From assembly GCF_903181435.1 (NCBI RefSeq), contig NZ_CAEUHO010000001.1, forward strand, positions 2,480,001 through 2,544,000: a stretch of DNA of 64,000 nt, read 5' to 3'. The stretch is from Bacteroides acidifaciens. Its GTDB lineage: Bacteria; Bacteroidota; Bacteroidia; Bacteroidales; Bacteroidaceae. This document shows positions 34,590-43,719 of this stretch, in pieces. Position 1 is the first letter of the stretch; each line of letters opens with the position of its first letter. Made by a program: the position numbers and the translations under genes. The notes below the pieces were generated by a model. The model saw nothing but the letters and a program-made list of their open reading frames with translations. It was not told the DNA's origin and did not search any database.

Positions 34590-35012
34590 ATGGCCGAAGC
34601 AAGAATAGATAAATGGATGTGGGCTGTCCGCATTTTCAAAACTCGTACGATTGCGGCAGAAGCATGCAAAAAAGGACGTGTCACCATCAACGGTTCCTTA
34701 GTCAAAGCCGCCCGCATGGTGAAACCGGGTGACGTCATTCAAGTGAAAAAGCCACCCATCACCTATTCCTTCAAAGTACTGCAAGCGATAGAAAAGCGCA
34801 TAGGTGCAAAGCTTGTACCGGAAATGATGGAGAATGTAACTACTCCCGACCAATACGAACTATTGGAAATGAGCAAAATCAGCGGATTCATAGACCGTGC
34901 ACGCGGCACCGGACGACCTACCAAAAAAGACCGCAGGGAACTGGAAGAATTTACCACTCCAGAGTTTCTGGATGATTTTGACTTTGATTTCGATTTTGAT
35001 AGCGAAGAATAG
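34590..35012 (+). CDS. S4-domain RNA-binding protein (HslR/Hsp15-like)
   Basis: 140 aa. The S4 domain is at residues 4-65 (RIDKWMWAVRIFKTRTIAAEACKKGRVTING, then VKPGDVIQV). The C-terminal half carries RARGTGRPTKKDRRELEEF and an acidic run with alternating Asp-Phe (DFDFDFDFD). HslR binds stalled 50S subunits carrying peptidyl-tRNA in E. coli, which fits its neighbour pth. Confidence 0.92.
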   Translation: MAEARIDKWMWAVRIFKTRTIAAEACKKGRVTINGSLVKAARMVKPGDVIQVKKPPITYSFKVLQAIEKRIGAKLVPEMMENVTTPDQYELLEMSKISGFIDRARGTGRPTKKDRRELEEFTTPEFLDDFDFDFDFDSEE

Positions 35013-35031
35013 TAAATGGGAATTTAGGGAC

Positions 35032-35159
35032 GTAGCACCCCAACAAGGTTTCCATTCGGCATGTTGTCGTTTCAGGCACACCCTGAAAGGGCGGAATTGT
35101 ATATGATTATGCTCTTTCAAGAAATACCGAATGGAAACCTTGCTCCGGCGCTACGCCGG
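35032..35159. repeat. Long imperfect inverted repeat between convergent genes
   Basis: CAAGGTTTCCATTCGG (35044-35059) is repeated perfectly inverted at 35127-35142. Outer GTAGC/GCTAC (35032-35036 and 35150-35154) also pair. Inside lies TTCAGG-CACAC-CCTGAA (35071-35087), and the right end holds CCGGCG-CTA-CGCCGG (35145-35159). It could be a terminator for both genes or a MITE-like relic. Confidence 0.7.
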
Positions 35160-35170
35160 TAAATTATCAT

Positions 35171-35596
35171 TTATAGATGTGCTTTTACAGCATCAATCAA
35201 CTCCTGATATTCTTCATCCGTCAGGTAAACTTTTCCCGGATTCATCTGGAATACACCGCCATAATCAGGTCCATCCACATATTTAGGCGCTAAATGGAAG
35301 TGCAAATGAGACAGTTTATCTGAGTAAGCGCCATAATTTATCTTTTCCGGCTGGAAAGCCTTCTGCATGGCACGAGTAACGCGTGCTACGTCAGACATAA
35401 AAGCATTACGGTCTTCATCACTCAATTCATTCAAATCATTTACATGATCTTTATATGCCACAAGGCAACGTCCACGATATGTTTGTTCCTTAAACAGGAA
35501 TACACGTGACACACTCAACTGCGCAATCTCAATCATCAGATTATGCAGCGTTTCATTATTTTGGCAATACAGACATTCTTTCGGATCGCTCTTCAT
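35171..35596 (-). CDS. HIT family hydrolase
   Basis: 141 aa. A zinc-type Cys pair near the N-terminus (CLYCQNNE) is followed by the HIT fold. The histidine triad is LHFHLAPKY (residues ~103-111; the third triad residue is kept). HIT proteins hydrolyse adenylated or other nucleotide-phosphoramidate substrates. Substrate here is unknown. It is convergent with hslR and codirectional with the KefB-type gene upstream, 52 bases away. Confidence 0.92.
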   Translation of the reverse strand: MKSDPKECLYCQNNETLHNLMIEIAQLSVSRVFLFKEQTYRGRCLVAYKDHVNDLNELSDEDRNAFMSDVARVTRAMQKAFQPEKINYGAYSDKLSHLHFHLAPKYVDGPDYGGVFQMNPGKVYLTDEEYQELIDAVKAHL

Positions 35597-35648
35597 GATA
35601 TTATTATAATTTTAAGTTTTTATCGCCACAAAAATAAGGAATCCATTT

Positions 35649-37922
35649 TTATCCGGCTTGTACTTTTTCGTTTTTTTGATTGACTAATTGGTACACATCC
35701 TCTTTTTCTCCTACCGCCCATACCACATCACCTTCTTTGAGCGGTATATTTACGTCGGGAACCATCAATGACCCGTCTTCGCTTTCCACCCCGGCTATCA
35801 TACAATGGTATTTATCCCGGATTCCCGATTCACGGAGCGTTTTGCCCAAGAAAACAGAATCACTATCAATGATAAACTGCTTCAAAGTCATTTCACTCTT
35901 TTCATATATCCCCCAATCTATCTTGGCTCCATTCTGCATAGCTTCATTGAATACACTCAGTTGTTCATCCGTTCCTATCACCTGAATCTTGTCCATCGGG
36001 AACAGGCGGACAGAACCACCCGGAATATTAATCCGCCTTTTACCCCGGAGAATGGAAGCGACATGGACGCCAAACTTCTTCCCCAAATTTAATTCCATCA
36101 ATGTCTTTCCCGCCCAGTTGGATTCTCCCGGGATTTCCATATCCGCCAGATGCAGGTCATGCGACAACAAACGTCCGGCATATTCCGGTTTCTTCTCCCC
36201 CAAGTATTCCGCACGCACATCTCTGGAACGAAGGTTCTGAAAAAAACGGCGTTCAATCATTATGGATTGCTTTTTCAAACGGCGCGACCATACCATCAAC
36301 AACACAACAAGGACAGCAACTCCGATAACCAATCCGATAGACGCTTTGAACAAACCGGAAATGACAAAGATAACGAAAAGCGCCGCTATCATAATACGTA
36401 TAACGATTGTCGACACCAAAGGCGCCCGGTTAGTCCGGCTATCATGCCACAATGTCATAAATTCCACCGAATGGTTTTTCTTCACCATAATAGCCCGCAA
36501 GAAAGGAGCGATACAAAGAATGATAAATACCGCCCCCAGCAATGATGCCCCAAAATGCGGCAGATTCTCCTTAAAGAAAGGCACGACAAAACGGAAAGAA
36601 AGCGCGATAATCGATATACTGACAATAGAGTAAACCACCGTAATGCGTACCATCGCCAATATCAACTTCTTCCACAAATTCTCATGGTTGAGCGCAGTTT
36701 GCGATCCGGAAGAGTAGCGCATCAAGAGTTTCCGCCACGAAGCGGGAAGATGGGCGTCCACAAAGGAAGAAGCAGGTTCGGCAAGGCGAATCATATAAGG
36801 AGTAAGAAAAGTGGTTATGACGGAGACTGCCACCACTATCGGATACAAAAAGTCACTCGTCACATGCAAAGAGACTCCCAGAGATGCTATAATAAAGGCG
36901 AACTCACCAATCTGCGTCAAACTAAATCCGCATTGCATAGCCGTCTTCAACGGTTTGCCAGAGAGTATCACCCCAAAAGTTCCGAATATGGACTGCCCCA
37001 AAATGACAGCCATAGTAATGACAATAATAGGTACAGCATATTCCACAATCATTGCAGGATCCACCATCATGCCCACTGAAACGAAAAAGATTGCTCCGAA
37101 AAGGTCCTTTACAGGTTTCACCAACCGGTCTATAGATTCCGCTTCAATCGTTTCCGCCAGAATAGAACCCATGATAAATGCACCGAATGCAGCAGAAAAT
37201 CCCGTATTGGCAGCCATTACCACCATACCGAAGCAAAGCGCCAAAGATACGATAAGCAACGTTTCCTCCCCCATCAGCTTGCGGCAACGTTTCAAGAATT
37301 CCGGAATCAGATAAATACCGACTACAAACCACAAAATAAGGAAGAATACCAGTTTGCCGATGCTCTCCAACATCTCCGTACCTTCAAAATTGTGGCTTAC
37401 CGCCATAGTAGAAAGCATTACCATCAGCACAATAGCAAGAATATCCTCCAAAATCAAGATACTCAACACCAATCCGGTGAATTGCTTTTTTCTTAATCCA
37501 AGATCATCAAATGCCTTATAAATAATGGTAGTGGAAGACATCGCAATCATACCACCCAGAAACAAACTGTCCATCCGATGCCAGCCAAAGCCCATGCCAA
37601 CGCCTATTCCCAACAAAATCATACAGAAGATAATAGTACAAGCAGCAATAATAGCAGAACCGCCCACTTTCACAATCTTCTTAAAACTAAATTCCAGTCC
37701 AAGAGCAAACAGCAAGAAAATAACACCTATATCCGCCCATGTCTTGATATTCGCAGCATCCATCACGGAAGGTGTATAAGGCATATGCGGGCTTGCCAGG
37801 AAACCGGCAACCACATATCCCAAGACTAGAGGTTGCTTCAACTTCTTAAACAACAAAGTCATAATACCCGCACATATCAATATCAGTGCAAGGTCAGCTA
37901 TCAGGGTAGGTAATTGAGACAT
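35649..37922 (-). CDS. KefB/YbaL-type cation:proton antiporter with two TrkA-C domains
   Basis: 757 aa. The first ~390 residues are a Na+/H+ exchanger domain of 12-13 helices (LPTLIADLALILICAGIMTLL, FLLFALGLEFSFKKIVKVG, AFGAFIMGSILAETIEAE). Two to four more helices lie at ~420-540. The cytoplasmic end has two TrkA-C domains at ~590-660 and ~675-750 (VASILRGKRRINIPGG, CMIAGVESEDG, LKEGDVVWAVG). The usual nucleotide-binding RCK-N domain is absent. Probably a regulated K+ or Na+/H+ antiporter of the cytoplasmic membrane. Confidence 0.9.
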   Translation of the reverse strand: MSQLPTLIADLALILICAGIMTLLFKKLKQPLVLGYVVAGFLASPHMPYTPSVMDAANIKTWADIGVIFLLFALGLEFSFKKIVKVGGSAIIAACTIIFCMILLGIGVGMGFGWHRMDSLFLGGMIAMSSTTIIYKAFDDLGLRKKQFTGLVLSILILEDILAIVLMVMLSTMAVSHNFEGTEMLESIGKLVFFLILWFVVGIYLIPEFLKRCRKLMGEETLLIVSLALCFGMVVMAANTGFSAAFGAFIMGSILAETIEAESIDRLVKPVKDLFGAIFFVSVGMMVDPAMIVEYAVPIIVITMAVILGQSIFGTFGVILSGKPLKTAMQCGFSLTQIGEFAFIIASLGVSLHVTSDFLYPIVVAVSVITTFLTPYMIRLAEPASSFVDAHLPASWRKLLMRYSSGSQTALNHENLWKKLILAMVRITVVYSIVSISIIALSFRFVVPFFKENLPHFGASLLGAVFIILCIAPFLRAIMVKKNHSVEFMTLWHDSRTNRAPLVSTIVIRIMIAALFVIFVISGLFKASIGLVIGVAVLVVLLMVWSRRLKKQSIMIERRFFQNLRSRDVRAEYLGEKKPEYAGRLLSHDLHLADMEIPGESNWAGKTLMELNLGKKFGVHVASILRGKRRINIPGGSVRLFPMDKIQVIGTDEQLSVFNEAMQNGAKIDWGIYEKSEMTLKQFIIDSDSVFLGKTLRESGIRDKYHCMIAGVESEDGSLMVPDVNIPLKEGDVVWAVGEKEDVYQLVNQKNEKVQAG

Positions 37923-38017
37923 TATTTCATCGTATTTGCTGACAAAATTATAATAAATCTATGGTATAAACAACATATTAACGGATATGTTTTATGATAG
38001 CCCGCATAAAACCAATC

Positions 38018-38048
38018 AGCCCCGGATAAAGTCAATTTACCCGGGGCT
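38018..38048 (-). terminator. Probable gcvT terminator
   Basis: An 8-bp GC-rich stem (AGCCCCGG / CCGGGGCT) 27 bases downstream of gcvT. On the minus strand it is followed by GATTGGTTTTA, a weak T tract. Confidence 0.6.
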
Positions 38049-38074
38049 TAATCAGACAAGACTGATTTAAACTC

Positions 38075-39160
38075 TTATTTTCTGAAAGGTGGTTTTACTA
38101 CTACCGCTTTTAATTTACGTCCGCGCATATCGATACAGATTTCTGTACCCGTCTTACTATATTCAGGCTTCACATACCCCATACCGATGCCTATTTTACG
38201 TGTAGGCGACATAGTGCCAGAAGTAACTACCCCGATCTTCTCCCCCTCCGGACTAACAAGTTCGTAGCCATGACGAGGAATTCCGCGGTCAATCATTTCA
38301 AAACCGACCAACTTACGGGTAGTCCCCTCTGCTTTCTGCTTTTCAAGCATAGGACGGTTAATGAAATCCTTACCCTCTACAAACTTAGTAATCCATCCCA
38401 ATCCGGCTTCTATCGGAGAAGTCGTATCATCCAGGTCATTGCCATACAGGCAGAATCCCATTTCCAACCGGAGCGTGTCACGGGCTCCCAAACCAATAGG
38501 CTTGATGCCAAACTCTTCACCCGCTTCGAAAACAGCCTTCCAAATAGCATCGGCAGCATCCGGATAGAAGTAAATCTCAAAACCTCCTGCACCGGTATAA
38601 CCCGTATTGGAGATAATTACATTCTCTTCACCCGCAAACTTCCCTACCTTGAAGGTATAATACGGAATAGCGGACAAATCAATATCCGTCAATTTCTGCA
38701 AAGCAAGAATCGCTTTCGGCCCCTGTACGGCAAGCTGCCCGATATTATCCGAAGAGTTTTCCAACTCCGCACCTTCCGTATTATGAGAAACGCACCAGTT
38801 CCAGTCTTTCTCCATGTTGGCAGCGTTGACCACCAACATATATTTTTCCGGTTCAAAATGATATACCAGCAAGTCATCTACGATACCGCCTTCTTCATTA
38901 GGGAAACAGGTATATTGTATCTTGCCCGGAGTCAGTGCCGCCACATTATTGGAAGTCACTTTTTGAAGAAAAGCCAACGCATTCGGACCTTTCATCCAAA
39001 ATTCTCCCATATGGGACACATCGAACACACCAACATTCTGACAAACCGTGAGATGTTCGTCAATGATACCGGAGTATTCAATAGGCATATTATAACCTGC
39101 AAATTCATGCATTTTAGCACCGAGTGCTATATGTTTCTCAGTAAACGGAGTGGTTTTCAT
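38075..39160 (-). CDS. gcvT: Glycine cleavage system aminomethyltransferase (T protein)
   Basis: 361 aa, full length. Family landmarks are [34 protein letters not shown], the folate region [11 protein letters not shown] and [11 protein letters not shown], and [19 protein letters not shown]. It transfers the methylene group from the H protein to tetrahydrofolate. The H, P and L proteins are not in the window. It follows pepT by 58 bases on the same strand and may be co-transcribed. Confidence 0.97.
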   Translation of the reverse strand: MKTTPFTEKHIALGAKMHEFAGYNMPIEYSGIIDEHLTVCQNVGVFDVSHMGEFWMKGPNALAFLQKVTSNNVAALTPGKIQYTCFPNEEGGIVDDLLVYHFEPEKYMLVVNAANMEKDWNWCVSHNTEGAELENSSDNIGQLAVQGPKAILALQKLTDIDLSAIPYYTFKVGKFAGEENVIISNTGYTGAGGFEIYFYPDAADAIWKAVFEAGEEFGIKPIGLGARDTLRLEMGFCLYGNDLDDTTSPIEAGLGWITKFVEGKDFINRPMLEKQKAEGTTRKLVGFEMIDRGIPRHGYELVSPEGEKIGVVTSGTMSPTRKIGIGMGYVKPEYSKTGTEICIDMRGRKLKAVVVKPPFRK

Positions 39161-39218
39161 ATTCTTTTAAGTATTAAGTTTTAAGTATCAAGTAATAGTG
39201 ATATAGAGCTTTAAAATC

Positions 39219-40442
39219 TTATTTGGAAGCAACCAGCTCGGCAATCTTCACAATGACTTTCATAGCCTTTTCCATGTTCTGAACAGGAACAAATTCATAA
39301 CGTCCGTGGAAATTCAATCCACCGGCAAAGATATTCGGACAAGGCAGACCTTTGAAGGAAAGTTGCGCGCCGTCCGTACCCCCACGAATCGGTTTCACAT
39401 TCGGCTTCACGCCCACAGCTTCCATTGCGGCAAAAGCAGTGTCGATGATATGCATCACCGGTTCTATCTTCTCACGCATATTATAATATTGGTCACGCAA
39501 CTCAAGAGTCACCGTACCTGCACCATATTCCTCATTCATCCGGGCAACCAGACGTTCCATTTCCTTCTTGCGGTCTTCAAATCTAGCACGGTCATGGTCG
39601 CGGATAATATAAGAGACAGTACTTTGTTCCACTTCACCCTGAATACCTATCAGATGATAGAAACCCTCATATCCCGTAGTATGCTCCGGTCTTTCCTGCG
39701 CAGGCAGCAGGTTGATAAACTGATTGGCCAGATAGATAGAGTTAATCATCTTGTTCTTGGCATATCCCGGATGCACATTACGTCCTTTAAAAATAACCTT
39801 AGCGGCAGCAGCATTGAAGTTTTCAAACTCCAACTCTCCCACTTCACCGCCATCCATTGTATATCCCCACTCACAACCGAACTTCTCAACATCGAATTTA
39901 TGAGCACCTTCGCCGATTTCCTCATCAGGATTGAAACCGATACGAATCTTTCCATGTTTGATTTCGGGATGCTCTTTCAGATAAACCACTGCCGATACGA
40001 TTTCCGCAATACCAGCCTTGTCGTCAGCACCGAGCAGAGTCTTTCCGTTGGTTACAATCAAATCTTCCCCCTTATGCTCCAGCAATTCCGGGAATTGCGC
40101 AGGAGAAAGGACTATATCCTCTTCAGCACAAAGCACGATGTCCGAACCGTCATACTTTTCTACAATGCGCGGAGTCACGTCCTTGCCGCTCATATCGGGA
40201 CTTGTATCCATATGGGCGATAAATCCGATAGTCGGCACTTCCTTATCTATATTGGCGGGAAGCGTAGCAAAAAGATAGCCATGCTCATCCAAAGTAATAT
40301 CTTCCAATCCCAAAGACTCCAGTTCCGCTTTCAGATATTCGGCGAATATCATCTGTTTCGGAGTACTGGGAGTAAGCCCTGTCGATTCGTCAGATTGCGT
40401 ATCGAAGCTCACATACTTTAAAAACCTGTCTACTAAAGTCAT
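39219..40442 (-). CDS. pepT: Peptidase T (tripeptidase)
   Basis: 407 aa, usual length. M20 family zinc residues are in [46 protein letters not shown] and the C-terminal [14 protein letters not shown]. It removes N-terminal residues from tripeptides in the cytoplasm. A complete reading frame runs opposite over most of it but has no support of its own. Confidence 0.97.
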   Translation of the reverse strand: MTLVDRFLKYVSFDTQSDESTGLTPSTPKQMIFAEYLKAELESLGLEDITLDEHGYLFATLPANIDKEVPTIGFIAHMDTSPDMSGKDVTPRIVEKYDGSDIVLCAEEDIVLSPAQFPELLEHKGEDLIVTNGKTLLGADDKAGIAEIVSAVVYLKEHPEIKHGKIRIGFNPDEEIGEGAHKFDVEKFGCEWGYTMDGGEVGELEFENFNAAAAKVIFKGRNVHPGYAKNKMINSIYLANQFINLLPAQERPEHTTGYEGFYHLIGIQGEVEQSTVSYIIRDHDRARFEDRKKEMERLVARMNEEYGAGTVTLELRDQYYNMREKIEPVMHIIDTAFAAMEAVGVKPNVKPIRGGTDGAQLSFKGLPCPNIFAGGLNFHGRYEFVPVQNMEKAMKVIVKIAELVASK

Positions 40443-40506
40443 ATTATTTAATTCTAAGTTACTAATTGCAATTTACAATTTGATAGTTTATAGTGCCGTA
40501 AAGGTA

Positions 40507-40549
40507 AAAAAAGAGCCGTGAATTACAAAGCAATTCACGGCTCTTTTTT
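40507..40549 (-). terminator. Terminator of the amidophosphoribosyltransferase-like gene
   Basis: An 18-bp stem (AAAAAAGAGCCGTGAATT / AATTCACGGCTCTTTTTT) with a 7-base loop, 17 bases after the stop codon at 40566. Confidence 0.9.
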
Positions 40550-40565
40550 ATTGTATAATCTTTTT

Positions 40566-41975
40566 TTAAAAGTGGCTGCTACCGTCAAAGCAGTGCGTGC
40601 ACACTTTACATTTAGGCAATCCGATAGCTTCAATCAGCGTTTCCAGCGTATTGAACTTCAAGGAAGACAATCCGAAACGCTCGGCAATGATGCTGACCAT
40701 CTTCTCATATTCGGGCGAACCGGTAGTCGCATATTTTTCCAAATTCTTATTTTCGTCACCTTCCAGCTCCTTGATAATCCGGCGGGTAATCAATTCCAAC
40801 GCATTCTTGGAAGCGGAGAATCCCACAAACGGACAAGCATAAATCAACGGCGGGCAAGCGATACGCATATGCACCTCTTTCGCTCCATAATCATATAGAA
40901 TCTTCACATTGTCACGCAACTGCGTACCGCGGACGATAGAATCGTCACAGAACAACAGACGCTTGCCTTGAAGCATAGCACGGTTCGGAATCAACTTCAT
41001 CTTAGCGACCAGCGAACGCATCTCCTGATTGCTGGGTGTAAAGCTACGAGGCCATGTCGGCGTATATTTCGAGATAGCGCGATGATAGGGCACCCCTTTT
41101 CCTTCGGCATATCCTAAAGCCATACCTACTCCCGAATCTGGGATACCACAGGCACAATCGACCTCGGATTTGTCCATCCGCCCCATTTTCAATCCGCTTG
41201 TAAAACGGACTTCCTCCACATTCTTACCTTCATAGCAAGAAGTCGGAAACCCATAGTACACCCACAGGAATGAACAAATCTGCATATCCTCATTCGGTTC
41301 GCGAAGCTGTTCGATATGGTCGTCATACATACGGACAATTTCACCCGGTCCTAAATATTTCTCAATTTCATAATCCAGATTCGGGAAACTGGACGATTCA
41401 CTCGTGGCGGCATAAGCACCGTCTTTCCTGCCGATTACCACCGGAGTACGTCCCCATTGGTCGCGGGCGGCAATAATGCTTCCGTCTTCCGTCAGGATAA
41501 GCATGGAACAAGAACCTTTGATGTGCTTGAACACATTTTCGATACCCTCAACAAAGTTTCTACCTTGTATAAGAAGTAACGCGATAAGTTCCGTTTGATT
41601 GGTACTGCTCGAACTGAGTTCGGCGAAATGCATATTCTGACTGAGGAGTTCGTCTTCCAATTGTTGGATATTGACTACTTTTGCGACGGTGATAATGGCG
41701 AAGCGCCCGAGGTGAGAATTGATAATGATAGGTTGTGCGTCTGTGTCACTGATGATGCCGATGCCGGCGTTTCCTTTAAACTTGTCCAGTTCTCCTTCGA
41801 ACTTGGTTCGGAAGTAGGTACTTTCCAAATTGTGAATGGAACGGATAAAACCTTTTTCCTTACTATATGTCGCGAGTCCACCCCGCTTCGTACCCAGATG
41901 TGAATTATAATCTGTGCCGTAGAATAAATCAGTCACGCAACTAGTTTTCGAGACTGTTCCGAAAAAACCTCCCAT
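40566..41975 (-). CDS. Amidophosphoribosyltransferase-like protein lacking the N-terminal Cys
   Basis: 469 aa. The fold order is that of PurF: an Ntn glutaminase-like domain (residues 1-235, with YNSHLGTKRGGLATY) and a PRTase domain with the PRPP loop LLFCDDSIVRGTQLR near 335. The C-terminus has a Cys cluster (KCKVCTHCFDG) like Fe-S type PurF. However, the N-terminus is MGGFFG, where active enzymes have MCGIxG, so the nucleophilic Cys2 is Gly. It may use free ammonia or have another role. It has its own -7 box and terminator. Confidence 0.85.
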   Translation of the reverse strand: MGGFFGTVSKTSCVTDLFYGTDYNSHLGTKRGGLATYSKEKGFIRSIHNLESTYFRTKFEGELDKFKGNAGIGIISDTDAQPIIINSHLGRFAIITVAKVVNIQQLEDELLSQNMHFAELSSSSTNQTELIALLLIQGRNFVEGIENVFKHIKGSCSMLILTEDGSIIAARDQWGRTPVVIGRKDGAYAATSESSSFPNLDYEIEKYLGPGEIVRMYDDHIEQLREPNEDMQICSFLWVYYGFPTSCYEGKNVEEVRFTSGLKMGRMDKSEVDCACGIPDSGVGMALGYAEGKGVPYHRAISKYTPTWPRSFTPSNQEMRSLVAKMKLIPNRAMLQGKRLLFCDDSIVRGTQLRDNVKILYDYGAKEVHMRIACPPLIYACPFVGFSASKNALELITRRIIKELEGDENKNLEKYATTGSPEYEKMVSIIAERFGLSSLKFNTLETLIEAIGLPKCKVCTHCFDGSSHF

Positions 41976-42013
41976 GTCGTTCTCTTTATTGATGATGTTT
42001 TAAAAAAGATGCG

Positions 42014-42021
42014 CAAAAGTA
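42014..42021 (-). promoter_or_regulatory. Bacteroides -7 box for the amidophosphoribosyltransferase-like gene
   Basis: TACTTTTG on the minus strand, 39 bases before the start codon. Confidence 0.65.
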
Positions 42022-42052
42022 CAAAAAAGAATCCGTCTGATAAAAAAAGAGC

Positions 42053-42080
42053 CCCGCAAAGTTTTAGATTTCTTTGCGGG
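42053..42080 (-). terminator. Terminator downstream of the GH97 relic
   Basis: A 9-bp stem CCCGCAAAG / CTTTGCGGG, followed on the minus strand by a run of T (complement of 42042-42048). It would have served the now degenerate GH97 gene. Confidence 0.8.
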
Positions 42081-42106
42081 ACAACAACTAATATTTATTA
42101 AAAAGC

Positions 42107-42625
42107 GGAGAATCCGGGAACAATCTTTCTACCTGAATCTTATTTCCATTTCTTAGAAAGTTTTGCATCGAAGATACCCGGAGTATAATCCATCGGCCTG
42201 CCAATCAGGTTCGGGTAAGTGCGGTATCATCCGGTCGAGCGGACTGCTTCGTGCGCATTCACACAAATCTTATAATCGGCGGCTTTCTTCACTGCGTACA
42301 GATAAGGGTCGTTCATCCACTGACCGTAATGATGTTCGCTACGGGGAATGATATTGCTTATATAACCACTCTTCACAGGCTTAATCCAGGAAACATCCTC
42401 ATAAACACAAGGCTCATTCAGATTCAACGTCAATTTGGACGCCAGAATATCACGGGCATCGTCACTGACAATCACCGTACGCCACGGTGAACGGCAAGGC
42501 GCCTGCATGTATCCTTTATCCCCCTTCGCGTTAGGAATCAGCCGTGATTCAAAAAACAGGTTCTTGTCGTCGAGATTCAAATGCACACAGGAGTAATCCA
42601 CCAAAGCAGCTTCATGCAGTTAGTT
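42107..42625 (-). pseudogene. Relic of a GH97 glycoside hydrolase (SusB-like)
   Basis: The minus strand encodes disjoint pieces of a GH97 catalytic domain. They are LVDYSCVHLNLDDKNLFFES, KGYMQAPCRSPWRTVIVSDD, NLNEPCVYEDVSWIKPVK, then HHYGQWMNDPYLYAVKKAAD, NAHEAVRSTG, PNLIG and RPMDYTPGIF. The segments between (the catalytic barrel before the EEHYGQW part, and between PNLIG and MDYTPG) are deleted, and stops interrupt it. The N-terminal half and most of the C-terminal end are missing. A terminator remains downstream. The intact gene would have been an alpha-glucosidase or alpha-galactosidase. Confidence 0.88.
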
Positions 42626-42819
42626 AATAATCTCATGGCAAAGACAGACAGGAAATACGGCGGCTGTTTTTCTTTATAAAGAAAATGTAGATAGAAACAA
42701 GCTTTATCACGCATAAAACACTAATTATAAGCCTATTGAAGAAACAAGAATGAAGAAAAAACATAGTAACTTTACACAAGAAAATAGTATGACCGCGCTT
42801 ATATATTACAGTTTCTCGT

Positions 42820-42827
42820 TATATTTG
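42820..42827 (+). promoter_or_regulatory. Bacteroides -7 box for the M23-like gene
   Basis: TATATTTG, 46 bases before the chosen ATG at 42873. It supports that start over one 41 codons upstream, which would precede the promoter. Confidence 0.6.
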
Positions 42828-42872
42828 CAAGCGATTATTCATCGCTCTAAAGGTAACACAATTATTCAAGTT

Positions 42873-43706
42873 ATGACACAACACCTTAAATTAATTATCT
42901 TATCCGTATTCACACTGTCCGCCTGCCATATCTCCGCCCAGTCCTTACGAAAGCTAATGGAACGTCCGTTCGGAGTCGTTGAATCGAAATGGGAGACAAA
43001 TCCACAAGGAGGCAGAGAACTTAATTACTACAACGAAGACTATTGCGCCTATTACCTGTACCGCATGAACGACCGCTCCTACAATCTGACTCCCGGAAAA
43101 AATACAATATTTAAAATAGAAAAGAACGCATCGTTCGAGAATCCGTTTAAAAGCGCATCAAGTTACAGATACTATCGCGGCAAATTTCCCAAAGACTTCC
43201 AAATCGGCACCCCTTACGCCTTACCCGTGAAGGACGGACAAAAGACCGGCTGGCAGACCGACCCGCGCGAACCTGTAAAAACACTCAATTTCCGTATAAA
43301 AGAAGGTGATACCATTTATGCGACCCGCAGTGGTGTAGCCTGCACAACAGCCAATCCACGCCAACTGCTAATCTACCATTCCGACCAGACTTTCGCGGCC
43401 TATCTGGTGATGAGCGAGAATTTCATTCAACCGGGCGAGGAAGTACAAGTAGGACAAGCCATAGGAAAAGCAGGGCCTTTGAGAGTCTCCATCTCCTTCT
43501 TCTTTTTGGACGAGAATAAATTCAAAGGCGGAGAATCTTCGGGTTACCCTTACTCCCACTTCATACCCGTGTTCCGTACAACCCAAGGAGACGTTAAGCT
43601 CAAAGAGAAAACAATCTACCAGGCAGTCATTGACGATGAACTAATCACGCAAGATATGAGCAAACGCGACAAAAAGAAATATATGAAACATAAGAATCAG
43701 AAATAA
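42873..43706 (+). CDS. Exported M23/LytM-like protein, catalytically degenerate
   Basis: 277 aa from 42873. The signal peptide (LKLIILSVFTLSACHISAQ) is followed by a unique N-terminal part. Residues ~140-230 have the outline of a LytM domain: EGDTIYATRSGVAC, LLIYHSDQTFAAYLVM and IQPGEEVQVGQAIGKAG. The zinc ligands expected in H-x-x-x-D and HLHFE are missing (RVSISFFF stands in for the last). Probably a non-enzymatic envelope protein. It lies 13 bases before the metalloprotease-like gene. Confidence 0.75.
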   Translation: MTQHLKLIILSVFTLSACHISAQSLRKLMERPFGVVESKWETNPQGGRELNYYNEDYCAYYLYRMNDRSYNLTPGKNTIFKIEKNASFENPFKSASSYRYYRGKFPKDFQIGTPYALPVKDGQKTGWQTDPREPVKTLNFRIKEGDTIYATRSGVACTTANPRQLLIYHSDQTFAAYLVMSENFIQPGEEVQVGQAIGKAGPLRVSISFFFLDENKFKGGESSGYPYSHFIPVFRTTQGDVKLKEKTIYQAVIDDELITQDMSKRDKKKYMKHKNQK

Positions 43707-43719
43707 CAGTAACATCATT

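Noticed and set aside
38270..39184. 304-codon reading frame opposite gcvT
   Set aside because: Antisense to a full-length gcvT. No family resemblance.
39306..40421. 371-codon reading frame on the plus strand opposite pepT
   Set aside because: It is antisense to a complete, well-recognised peptidase T, has no promoter or known domain, and its composition is that of a mirrored reading.
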